Translations under genes and position numbers: made by a program | The notes under the pieces: generated by a model | What the model was told of the DNA's origin: nothing | Seen by the model: only the letters and a program-made list of their open reading frames with translations | Databases searched by the model: none | Shown: positions 1-5,259 of the stretch, in pieces | Layout of the letters: each line of letters begins with the position of its first letter | Numbering within the stretch: position 1 is the stretch's first letter | DNA from: Planctomycetaceae bacterium | GTDB lineage: Bacteria; Planctomycetota; Planctomycetia; Planctomycetales; Planctomycetaceae | DNA: 5,259 nt | Assembly (NCBI GenBank): GCA_003445035.1 | Contig: DLVV01000185.1 | Coordinates: forward strand, 1-5,259 | Direction: 5' to 3'

Positions 1-179
1 GGGCAACTGCCACAATTGAAAACGCCGGCAACCATTGACGCCTGGCTACCCGCAGCCACTTGCCGGGGCGAATGCAGGATCCGGACGTCGACGCACTGGT
101 GAGCTTCGGCAATCGGGACATTCAGGCCCAGGCCCAGGCTGCCAACGACGAGCAAAGAGCGAAATGTGAGTGTGGACAT
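1..179 (-). CDS. Secreted cysteine-containing protein of unknown function, N-terminal part (cut by left window edge)
   Basis: An open frame runs from an ATG at 179 to the left edge without a stop, giving 59 whole codons plus two bases (CC, so the next residue must be Pro). It starts MSTLTFRSLLVVGSLG and has a textbook Sec signal peptide: one Arg at residue 7, a hydrophobic core at about 9-23, and an AEA cleavage site at 24-26. The visible mature part (from HQCVDVRILHS) has Cys29 and a CGSC pair (Cys56, Cys59). It alternates polar and hydrophobic residues as a beta-sandwich would, but I do not recognise the family. The start is supported by a GGAGAG Shine-Dalgarno (188-193 on the plus strand) eight bases upstream. 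The structured repeat at 206-293 lies just upstream of that site and could be in its leader. The function is unknown. The gene call is fairly secure because start, ribosome binding site and signal peptide agree. Confidence 0.8.
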   Translation of the reverse strand, partial: MSTLTFRSLLVVGSLGLGLNVPIAEAHQCVDVRILHSPRQVAAGSQASMVAGVFNCGSC

Positions 180-187
180 GAGAAGGT

Positions 188-193
188 CTCTCC
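188..193 (-). promoter_or_regulatory. Shine-Dalgarno of the left-edge secreted protein gene
   Basis: The minus-strand sequence GGAGAG lies eight bases before the ATG at 179. It decides the start of the otherwise truncated gene and argues that this frame is real. Confidence 0.7.
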
Positions 194-205
194 AGAATTT
201 GGACC

Positions 206-293
206 GGTGAAACAGGATGAGTGTTGTTGTTTCAGCGGTGAGAGGCCCCGGCCGGGGTTGGTCCTACCTGTTCACCGCAACAACACTTTCACC
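206..293. repeat. Bulged long inverted repeat / structured element upstream of the left-edge gene
   Basis: The 22 contiguous bases 272-293 are fully complementary to three blocks on the other side: GGTGAAA (206-212) with 287-293, GTGTTGTT (221-228) with 279-286, and GCGGTGA (235-241) with 272-278. The only interruptions are unpaired inserts of 8 nt (213-220) and 6 nt (229-234) on the left arm. The loop holds the perfect 12-bp palindrome CCCCGGCCGGGG (246-257). A competing local stem also exists: TGAAACA (208-214) pairs with TGTTTCA (228-234). In the minus-strand transcript the element would end 12 bases before the Shine-Dalgarno of the left-edge gene. It could therefore be a leader structure, a protein-binding site or a palindromic repeat unit. 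The pairing is read directly from the bases. Its function is not known. Confidence 0.6.
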
Positions 294-424
294 AGATGCA
301 ACGACCGTGCCAAACCGGGATTGCTTTCGTTGGAGTGGCCGCAAGTTGTTTCCTGGTCACAAGATGAGAGCAGCACTGGGAGTCAGAACAAACGGTGCTC
401 ACGGCTGCATCGAAATCGACACAC

Positions 425-441
425 TGTTGCAAGTTGCAACA
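425..441. repeat. 17-bp perfect dyad TGTTGCAA-G-TTGCAACA
   Basis: Two perfectly complementary 8-base arms flank a single central base. The compact two-fold symmetry is typical of operators for dimeric helix-turn-helix regulators, but no regulator gene is visible nearby and the site is about 250 bases from the nearest start codon. It may be chance. Confidence 0.3.
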
Positions 442-587
442 CTCGGCTGTCTCAACGATGCAGTTCGGAACGTTGTCCACAGTCAGCCGGCGGGTTCGAT
501 GACGAACGAGATTGGCCGACGGTCGGACGGTGCGGAGCGTCACTTGTCGGCCGAGGTGGCTTCCGGCCAACAGGTCGCTTGTCAGTG

Positions 588-609
588 GATCGGCGACTCA
601 CAGCCGATC
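588..609 (-). terminator. Weak hairpin downstream of the AIM24 gene
   Basis: GATCGGC (588-594) pairs with GCCGATC (603-609) around an 8-base loop, about 93 bases past the AIM24 stop. No run of T follows on the minus strand, so it does not meet the rule for an intrinsic terminator. It is the only compact GC-rich stem I found between the two minus-strand genes, so it is recorded at low confidence. Confidence 0.18.
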
Positions 610-701
610 GCGGCGACGCACTACTTGCAGGGACCGATGAGCACTACGCAAAAGCGGTACAGCAGTCCACCGTTTTCCTTCGCACCGGGTCGCAGTCCGG
701 G

Positions 702-1487
702 TTAGTCCCCCAACAAGTTACCGAGTCTACCCAGGACCGAACCTTCGCCCTGGCTGGATCCACCGGCTGAAGGAGCGTTAGCCAGAACGCGATCGGCCAG
801 CCGTGAAAACGGAAGGCTCTGCAAATACACGGTGCCGGTACCACTGAGTGTTGCCAGGAACAGGCCCTCGCCGCCGAAGAACATCGATTTCAAACCTCCC
901 GAACGTTCGATGTCGTAGTTGATGCCGGTGGAGAATGCCGCCAGGCAGCCGGTATCCACTCGGAGGGTCGAGTTATTCAGTTCCTTCTTTATGACCGTGC
1001 CACCAACATGAATGAAGGCCTTCCCGTCCCCGTAGAGTCTCTGCAGGATGAAACCTTCACCGCCAAAGAACCCAGCGCCCAGTGATTTCTGGAAAGCGAT
1101 ACTGATCTCGGTACCAAGGGCAGCGCAGAGAAAGGCGTCCTTCTGGCAGATGAGTGTCCCCCCCATGCTGGCGAGGTCGATCGGGATGATCTTTCCGGGA
1201 TACGGTGCGGCGAAGGCCACCCGACGCTTGGTCTGACCGTGGTTGGTGAAATGTGTCATGAAAATCGATTCCCCGGTCATCTTCCGTTTGGCGGCACTGA
1301 ACATTTTTTCCATGAAACCCTGCTCGGGAGCGGACCCGTCACCCATCTTCGCTTCAAATTGGATGTCGTCCTCCATGTAGTTCATGGCCCCGGCTTCAGC
1401 GACCACCGTTTCCTGGGGATCAAGTTCCACCTCGACAATTTGCATGTCGTCGCCAAAGATCTCGTAGTCAATTTCATGGCTCGGCAT
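702..1487 (-). CDS. AIM24 / TIGR00266 family protein
   Basis: A complete 261-residue protein matching the family known as AIM24 (formerly DUF124, TIGR00266). The diagnostic pattern is present in order: an N-terminal strand [14 protein letters not shown] (9-22), EAGAMNYM (31-38), [10 protein letters not shown] (71-80), [11 protein letters not shown] (95-105), DAFLCA (117-122), [20 protein letters not shown] (141-160), GGTVIKKEL (162-170), [11 protein letters not shown] (175-185), and [20 protein letters not shown] (197-216). The FFGGEG block occurs twice (140-145 and 203-208), fitting the repeated beta-structure of the family. The last 25 or so residues are a Gly/Ser-rich tail. There is no signal peptide or membrane segment, so it is probably cytoplasmic. 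The yeast relative is a mitochondrial protein named for altered inheritance of mitochondria; the bacterial role is not established. The start at 1487 is fixed by a strong Shine-Dalgarno. A possible small gene lies 44 bases upstream on the same strand. Confidence 0.93.
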   Translation of the reverse strand: MPSHEIDYEIFGDDMQIVEVELDPQETVVAEAGAMNYMEDDIQFEAKMGDGSAPEQGFMEKMFSAAKRKMTGESIFMTHFTNHGQTKRRVAFAAPYPGKIIPIDLASMGGTLICQKDAFLCAALGTEISIAFQKSLGAGFFGGEGFILQRLYGDGKAFIHVGGTVIKKELNNSTLRVDTGCLAAFSTGINYDIERSGGLKSMFFGGEGLFLATLSGTGTVYLQSLPFSRLADRVLANAPSAGGSSQGEGSVLGRLGNLLGD

Positions 1488-1493
1488 CGAATG

Positions 1494-1500
1494 CTCCTTC
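1494..1500 (-). promoter_or_regulatory. Shine-Dalgarno of the AIM24-family gene
   Basis: GAAGGAG on the minus strand, six bases before the ATG at 1487. This near-ideal site fixes the start codon. Confidence 0.8.
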
Positions 1501-1531
1501 GATTCTCAGGAAATTCGTAACGGACAGGTTT

Positions 1532-1684
1532 TCAGTCGAGCATCATGGCCAACTCCCGGCGGCTCTTCCACTCCAGCCGGGGTCTCCTCTTTTCACCGCC
1601 GACGTTTGGAACCAACTGCTGCGGGTCATCCGGAGCGCCGGGCTTGCGACTCTGGCCGTTGCTTTTCCAGAACCTCCGCAGCAC
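1532..1684 (-). CDS. Possible small basic protein upstream of the AIM24 gene (tentative)
   Basis: A minus-strand frame ends with TGA at 1532-1534. Read from a GTG at 1684 it gives 50 residues, beginning VLRRFWKSNGQSRKPGAPDD and ending SRRELAMMLD. The composition is Lys/Arg/Glu/Asp/Pro-rich and about four fifths of codons end in G or C, which is more gene-like than the surrounding DNA. The overlapping plus-strand frame shares the same third positions but gives a Ser/Leu/Cys-rich product typical of an antisense shadow. The start is uncertain: the frame stays open further upstream, to 2305, but that part is antisense to the hydrolase gene and has poor composition. I see no Shine-Dalgarno before the GTG. 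If real, it would sit 44 bases upstream of the AIM24 gene in the same operon. I recognise no family. It could instead be the remnant of a degraded gene, or chance. Confidence 0.25.
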   Translation of the reverse strand: MLRRFWKSNGQSRKPGAPDDPQQLVPNVGGEKRRPRLEWKSRRELAMMLD

Positions 1685-1759
1685 GGGGCCATCGTTGTGC
1701 CGAGGGTGTAACCGGGTTGTCCTCGGGAAAACGCAGGACGAAGAGTCCTCTCGTTCTTT

Positions 1760-1775
1760 CCCGGCAGCTGCCGGG
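1760..1775. repeat. Perfect 16-bp palindrome CCCGGCAGCTGCCGGG
   Basis: The sequence is identical to its own reverse complement over 16 bases, with no spacer. It lies 119 bases upstream of the ceramidase-like start codon and about 60 bases upstream of the proposed -10 element. It could be a regulator-binding site or a strong RNA stem if transcribed. No T-run follows on either strand, so a terminator is unlikely. Confidence 0.4.
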
Positions 1776-1814
1776 GATGTTACTGGCGTTCCAAGTGGTG
1801 ACCAGGAGGTCCGA

Positions 1815-1842
1815 TTTGTGGAGCGACCTCTTTTGCTAGACT
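1815..1842 (+). promoter_or_regulatory. Candidate extended -10 promoter for the ceramidase-like operon
   Basis: TGCTAGACT (1834-1842) fits an extended -10 (TG, one base, then TAGACT, which matches TATAAT at four of six positions). A poor -35-like TTTGTG lies at 1815-1820 with a 16-base spacer. Transcription would begin near 1849 and leave a leader of about 45 bases ahead of the ATG at 1895. This is a consensus match by eye only, and sigma-factor preferences in Planctomycetota are less well known than in Escherichia coli. Confidence 0.3.
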
Positions 1843-1880
1843 GGCACGTGAAAGCCGTTGCCATCAGCCCCGGTCTGTGT

Positions 1881-1886
1881 GAAGGG
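1881..1886 (+). promoter_or_regulatory. Shine-Dalgarno that decides the start at 1895
   Basis: GAAGGG lies eight bases before the ATG at 1895. An in-frame GTG at 1886 would add three residues, but it overlaps this site and has no ribosome binding site of its own, so the ATG is preferred. Confidence 0.65.
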
Positions 1887-1894
1887 TGTTTGCC

Positions 1895-4849
1895 ATGCAA
1901 AATCGTGCCGGACAGCTTGCTCGCGTGATTCTGATCGCGTTTGTCACGATCAGTACGAGCGACCGCCTCGTTGCGGGGGAAGCCGTCAGCGTGGGAGCAG
2001 CCACGAATCGGCTGACGTATCTCAACGGCCATGACGAATGCCTGATTGGGCATTCGTTTGCGGGGCAGATTACGACACGCTGGTTCGGACAGAGGATGGA
2101 TGGTGATGTCGTATTGGTGGACCTCTCGCGAGTGGGGCGGCGCAGCGACCTCGTGCTGAAGGCTGTGCGTGATCACAACCTTCGCCGCGATCCCCATACC
2201 ATTATTCGCTGGTTGCCCAACCAGGCCGGTGCGGCAATCGTCGATGTGAATGGTGATGGTGCCTTGGACGTCATCACTCACACCGCCACGCGTGCCGTGA
2301 CCCATCTTTGGTCACCCCGCGACCGGGCCTGGTCCAAGATCGGCTTTCCGGTTGCAACTGGTGCGGGCAGTGTTTGCTGGGGCGTTGTCGAACCCGCGGG
2401 GGCAGCGACGATTCTCGTCCGTAGCATTGGTGTGACGGGTGCCTGGCAATTTGTCGATGGCCAGTGGAAGGCCGCTGATCACTTGACCACGGGGCTGGAA
2501 TTGGATGGGCGACGTGTGCTCACCGGGTCATCAGGCCATGACCGTGGGATCCGGCTGCGAGATCTGGATGGCGATGGTTGTTGTGAGTTGATCGCAGGTG
2601 GTGGCCCACGTCGCGGTATTCTCCAATGGAATCAACAGCAACGCCGCTGGCAGCCAACGCCATTTGCATTGCCCGATGGGCTCTCTTTGATCACAGATCG
2701 CGGTCAGGATGCGGGGTTACGATTCGTCGACATCGATAAGGATGGTGACCAGGACATTGTGTTTTCGGACGAACGGCGTTACGCCGTGTATCTCTTTGAC
2801 TCAATGGAGACAGGCTGGTCGACACGCCTGGTGGCAGCCGAACGGTTGGGTCCTGAAAACTCGGGGATTCCGCCGATTTCCGTGCGAGGTCGTACCACGC
2901 GTGCGCGGTATGACGCGATGGCGCAAACCGTCCGGCTGCCCGGCGAGCCGACGAGGTTCAACTTCCGCCACGCACTGGCGGATCACCGGTTGCGACGCAT
3001 TCAGAAATCCGCGTCGGAAGGGTTTGCGGCAATTGTTTCCAATGAAGGGGCCGAAGACGAGTGGTACAACTACGCCGGAAAGATCGTTCCCAATTTTCAT
3101 CTCCGACAAACCAAGCTGGACGCCAGATTGGTGTGGGAGACGCCACCAGTTCGACGGTCAGACGCCGATGAACCAGTCCACCTGGTGTTTCTCGGTGCCA
3201 TAGGCTTCCGGTCGCAGCCGGCGACCAAAGGTTATGGACTGGAGATCGACGGAAAAATGAGGCTGCGGTTTGATGTCACCGACCAGGTGACGTCGTGGCA
3301 AAGCGACAATGGCGATACCAGCCTGCTCTTTCGTCCCACGTGGAAATCGGGTGAGGATGCAGCAGGATTCTTCTACCTGTCGTTGTCCGGGGATCTGGTC
3401 ACCTCCGGGAAATCGGTTCGGGTAGGGATCCGGTCACTGGGGAGTGGCTCTCAACGCTGGTTCGCGTTGCACCCGGTGAAAGATGTGGTGGTGCGTCAAC
3501 CTGCTCTCGGAACCGACGTGGTCACCACTGCACAACGAGAAGAACCAACCGTCTACCAAGTGGGTGTGGCAGCGGTAGACGTGACTCCCGATTACCCGAT
3601 TCGGTTACGTGGGTATTCCGGTCGCGTCACGGAATCGACAGGCGTTGTGCAGAAGCTGTGGGCCAAGGCGCTCATGATCCAGAGTCCCCAGCGGCCACCG
3701 GCCCTGTTGATCACACTGGACAACTGCCTGGTGCCCGCTGCTCTCAGAGAGCAGGTCGCAAAACGGCTGCATCGGCGAGTTGGATTACTGCCTGACCGGC
3801 TTTCTATCACCGCCACCCATACCCACAGCGGCCCCATTTTGGCGGGCATGTCAAAAACACTCTACTGCCATCCGCTGCCACAGGAACACCGCGAACATAT
3901 CGAGCGATACACCAGGGAGTTGATAGACAAACTCGAGCAGGTTGCCCTTGCGGCATTCAAGAATCCGCAACCAGCACACCTGGCATGGGCCCGCGGCAAT
4001 GCCTCATTTGCGAGGAATCGTCGCACCAAGGGAGGTCCAGTTGACCATGATCTGCCGGTCCTGGTCGTCAAAGATCTGGCCGGGAAGTTGCGAGCGATCT
4101 ATCTGAGCTACGCGTGCCACTGCACGACGCTTTCTCACAACCGGATCAGTGGGGATTGGGCGGGTTATGCCCAGGAGAGTATTCAACGACGCTACCCAGG
4201 TGTGATTGCGTTGGTGTCGGTGGGTTGTGGAGCCGATTCGAATCCCGTCCGCGGTGGAGGACCGCCGGATGAAGTCGCCGCGATACATGGGCGAGAAATC
4301 GGTGCCAGGGTCGCGCGCCTTTTGCAGCAAAAGTTACGCCCGCTGTCTGGGCCACTGAATGTGATGTTTTCTACCGTTGACTTGCACCTGGCTCCCCTGC
4401 CAAGTCGCGCCGAGTGGGAGCGTCGTGCACAACGTGACGCGGACCGCGGTGGGACGGTTGGATTTCACGCTCGAGTCCACCTGGAACGTCTGGATCGTGG
4501 CGAACTGATCAAGACAAAAGTCCCGCTACCGGTTCAGACGTGGAAGTTCGGTAGCAGCCTCGCGATTGTCTTTCTTGGTGGAGAAGTGGTTGTCGATTAC
4601 GCATTGAGACTGAAACAGGAATTGGATGCTCAGCGTGTCTGGATCAACTCCTACGCCAATGATGTGCCCTGCTACATCCCTTCGGAGCGTGTGTTGCGCG
4701 AGGGCGGGTACGAAGGAGGTGGTGCGATGACCTTTCACGATTGGGCAGCTCCGTTTCGACCTGGCCTGGAGCAGAAGATCGTTGACGAGGTCCGCTACCA
4801 GCTAACGGATCGTTTTCGTCGTTACCCCGACGTTGGCAACAGTCCCTGA
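1895..4849 (+). CDS. Exported FG-GAP/VCBS-repeat protein fused to a neutral/alkaline ceramidase-like hydrolase
   Basis: 984 residues from the ATG at 1895. Residues 1 to about 27-30 form a signal peptide (Arg4, Arg10, core RVILIAFVTIS). Calcium-binding FG-GAP/VCBS-type loops follow: DVNGDGALD (117-125), DLDGDGCCE (223-231) and DIDKDGDQD (279-287), plus a degenerate one near 76-87. This suggests a partial beta-propeller. Residues about 310-545 are an unassigned, probably beta-rich region. From about 554 (YQVGVAAVDVTPDYPIRLRG) to the end lies a neutral/alkaline non-lysosomal ceramidase-like domain with ATHTHSGP (640-647), YACHCTTL (739-746), HNRISGDWAGYA (748-759), GCGADSNP (777-784), FLGGE (893-897) and NDVPCYIPS (922-930). 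By comparison with Pseudomonas ceramidase, His644, His742, Glu897 and a Tyr near 927 are the likely zinc ligands and Ser782 a candidate active-site Ser; these assignments are inferred. The family cleaves N-acyl amide bonds such as in ceramide. The substrate here is unknown. It has no C-terminal Ig-like domain. The next gene begins immediately after its stop. Confidence 0.92.
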   Translation: MQNRAGQLARVILIAFVTISTSDRLVAGEAVSVGAATNRLTYLNGHDECLIGHSFAGQITTRWFGQRMDGDVVLVDLSRVGRRSDLVLKAVRDHNLRRDPHTIIRWLPNQAGAAIVDVNGDGALDVITHTATRAVTHLWSPRDRAWSKIGFPVATGAGSVCWGVVEPAGAATILVRSIGVTGAWQFVDGQWKAADHLTTGLELDGRRVLTGSSGHDRGIRLRDLDGDGCCELIAGGGPRRGILQWNQQQRRWQPTPFALPDGLSLITDRGQDAGLRFVDIDKDGDQDIVFSDERRYAVYLFDSMETGWSTRLVAAERLGPENSGIPPISVRGRTTRARYDAMAQTVRLPGEPTRFNFRHALADHRLRRIQKSASEGFAAIVSNEGAEDEWYNYAGKIVPNFHLRQTKLDARLVWETPPVRRSDADEPVHLVFLGAIGFRSQPATKGYGLEIDGKMRLRFDVTDQVTSWQSDNGDTSLLFRPTWKSGEDAAGFFYLSLSGDLVTSGKSVRVGIRSLGSGSQRWFALHPVKDVVVRQPALGTDVVTTAQREEPTVYQVGVAAVDVTPDYPIRLRGYSGRVTESTGVVQKLWAKALMIQSPQRPPALLITLDNCLVPAALREQVAKRLHRRVGLLPDRLSITATHTHSGPILAGMSKTLYCHPLPQEHREHIERYTRELIDKLEQVALAAFKNPQPAHLAWARGNASFARNRRTKGGPVDHDLPVLVVKDLAGKLRAIYLSYACHCTTLSHNRISGDWAGYAQESIQRRYPGVIALVSVGCGADSNPVRGGGPPDEVAAIHGREIGARVARLLQQKLRPLSGPLNVMFSTVDLHLAPLPSRAEWERRAQRDADRGGTVGFHARVHLERLDRGELIKTKVPLPVQTWKFGSSLAIVFLGGEVVVDYALRLKQELDAQRVWINSYANDVPCYIPSERVLREGGYEGGGAMTFHDWAAPFRPGLEQKIVDEVRYQLTDRFRRYPDVGNSP

Positions 4850-5259
4850 ATGAACGGTCAGATGCCGATGCGATTGATTGGAATCCCCAATGGTCCTGTA
4901 GTTCGTTGGGCCATGTCTGCCGCGATGGCTGCACTCGGTGTGGTCTTTTCTCTGTCGAGTGTCTCAGCGGCCGAGACATCCGCTCCGCTTTTGGTCGGAG
5001 AAGGTGTCGTCGACATTTCACCGCCGCTCGGAACGGCGCTGGGGGGATTTCACTACAGCGACCCAACGCGGCCTCGTGTCGCGACTGCGATCCACTATCC
5101 GCCAGAGGTGCGAGCCCTGGTATTGAGTCGCAGCAAAATATCGCTGGCGATCATTTCCTTCGACATGTTGAACGTGTCGTTTGCGTTGGTTCGCGATGTG
5201 CAGACGCGAATCAAATCGCAACTGGGAATTCCTGCCAGTCATGTGCGCATTTGTGCAAC
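4850..5259 (+). CDS. Second exported neutral/alkaline ceramidase-like protein, N-terminal part (cut by right window edge)
   Basis: The frame is open from the ATG at 4850 to the edge: 136 codons plus two bases. It begins MNGQMPMRLIGIPNG and has a signal peptide with Arg8 and Arg19, hydrophobic core about 21-36 and a VSA cleavage site at 38-40. The mature part starts like the family: LLVGEGVVDISPPLGTALGG (47-66), then EVRALVLSRSKISLAIISFD (86-105), then GIPASHVRICA (126-136). The final two bases AC force Thr, exactly what the family's zinc-binding ATHTHSGP motif requires next. Unlike its upstream neighbour it has no FG-GAP repeats before the catalytic domain. The ATG touches the upstream TGA (TGAATG) and no Shine-Dalgarno is visible, which suggests translational coupling. 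In-frame ATGs at 4862, 4868 and 4913 are alternative starts. Length and C-terminus are unknown. Confidence 0.87.
   Translation, partial: MNGQMPMRLIGIPNGPVVRWAMSAAMAALGVVFSLSSVSAAETSAPLLVGEGVVDISPPLGTALGGFHYSDPTRPRVATAIHYPPEVRALVLSRSKISLAIISFDMLNVSFALVRDVQTRIKSQLGIPASHVRICA

Larger units (their letters stand above)
180..701. other. 522-nt gap between two minus-strand genes; no confident gene
   Basis: This stretch separates the start of the left-edge secreted gene from the stop of the AIM24 gene. The best open frame is plus-strand 217-705 (162 codons), whose TAG overlaps the AIM24 stop. It has no convincing Shine-Dalgarno, begins inside a strong inverted repeat and resembles no family I know. 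Its second half (about 364-705) has a somewhat gene-like composition and GC-rich third positions, so a small hypothetical protein cannot be excluded. A longer plus-strand frame (60-770) is rich in Arg, Ser, Gln and Cys and runs antisense to two better genes, so it looks like a shadow. What can be seen here is structural: the repeat at 206-293, a dyad at 425-441 and a hairpin at 588-609. The promoter of the left-edge gene probably lies here but I cannot place it. Confidence 0.6.
1488..1894. other. 407-nt divergent intergenic region
   Basis: The region lies between the divergently transcribed AIM24 and ceramidase-like genes, so it must carry promoters for both directions unless the AIM24 gene is led by the tentative small ORF (1532-1684). 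Readable elements are the AIM24 ribosome binding site, a 16-bp palindrome (1760-1775), an extended -10-like site (1834-1842) and the Shine-Dalgarno of the rightward gene (1881-1886). Plus-strand open frames here (for example 1545-1928) have no recognisable product and run into the start of the real gene in another frame. No tRNA or other RNA gene was recognised. Confidence 0.6.

Noticed and set aside
289..570. Minus-strand 93-codon open frame in the left gap
   Set aside because: It has a Cys/Arg/Thr-rich composition with no motif, no clear ribosome binding site, and an overlap with a competing frame of equal or better quality.
512..570. Stem-like matches GGCCGAC/GTCGGCC (514-520 with 546-552) and TTGGCC/GGCCAA
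   Set aside because: The loops are 25 bases or longer and the arms only 6-7 bp in GC-rich DNA, so chance is a sufficient explanation.
217..705. Plus-strand 162-codon open frame in the left gap
   Set aside because: It starts inside the inverted repeat, lacks a convincing Shine-Dalgarno and matches no known family. Its second half is somewhat gene-like, so it is noted in the gap description but not called.
60..770. Plus-strand 236-codon open frame
   Set aside because: It runs antisense to the left-edge secreted gene and the end of the AIM24 gene, has an Arg/Ser/Gln/Cys-rich composition typical of shadows, and has no recognisable motif.
1886..1894. GTG at 1886 as the start of the fusion hydrolase
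   Set aside because: It overlaps the best Shine-Dalgarno (1881-1886), which is ideally spaced for the ATG at 1895, and adds only three residues.
1545..1928. Plus-strand 127-codon open frame in the divergent region
   Set aside because: Its Ser/Leu/Cys-rich product mirrors the more protein-like minus-strand frame, and it runs out of frame into the start of the hydrolase gene.
1532..2305. Minus-strand 257-codon open frame read at full length
   Set aside because: Most of it is antisense to the signal peptide and first repeats of the hydrolase gene, which is strongly supported. Only the last 50 codons are considered as a tentative gene.
1..5259. CRISPR array, insertion sequence, tRNA or rRNA gene, or phage genes
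   Set aside because: I found no regularly spaced direct repeats, transposase, terminal inverted repeats of an element, cloverleaf-like tRNA sequence or rRNA signature.

Overview
The window looks like chromosomal DNA of a Planctomycetota bacterium (Rhodopirellula/Rubinisphaera-like). This is an inference. It rests on moderately high GC, long secreted proteins that combine FG-GAP/VCBS-type calcium-binding repeats with a neutral/alkaline ceramidase-like domain, and tandem paralogues of that enzyme family. I could not run a search to confirm it.

Layout from left to right. (1) Positions 1-179, minus strand: the 5' end of a secreted, cysteine-containing protein of unknown function, cut by the left edge, with a clear Shine-Dalgarno and signal peptide. 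(2) Positions 180-701: a 522-nt gap with no confident gene. It holds an elaborate bulged inverted repeat (206-293) just upstream of that gene's ribosome binding site, a smaller 17-bp dyad (425-441) and a short hairpin (588-609). (3) Positions 702-1487, minus strand: a complete AIM24/TIGR00266-family protein with a strong ribosome binding site. (4) Positions 1488-1894: a divergent intergenic region with a possible small minus-strand ORF (1532-1684), a perfect 16-bp palindrome (1760-1775) and a plausible extended -10 promoter (1834-1842) facing right. (5) Positions 1895-4849, plus strand: a 984-residue exported protein with N-terminal FG-GAP-like repeats, an unassigned middle region and a C-terminal neutral ceramidase-like metal hydrolase domain. 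(6) Position 4850 to the right edge: the start of a second exported ceramidase-like protein. Its ATG directly abuts the preceding TGA, and the window ends inside the first zinc-binding motif.

The two ceramidase-like genes form a probable translationally coupled operon of secreted or periplasmic amide hydrolases. The family's classic reaction is hydrolysis of ceramide to sphingosine and fatty acid, but the substrate in this organism is unknown. The AIM24 gene is transcribed divergently, and nothing in the sequence ties it functionally to the hydrolases. The most interesting items are the repeat-plus-hydrolase fusion with its zero-gap paralogous partner, and the unexplained structured element at 206-293.
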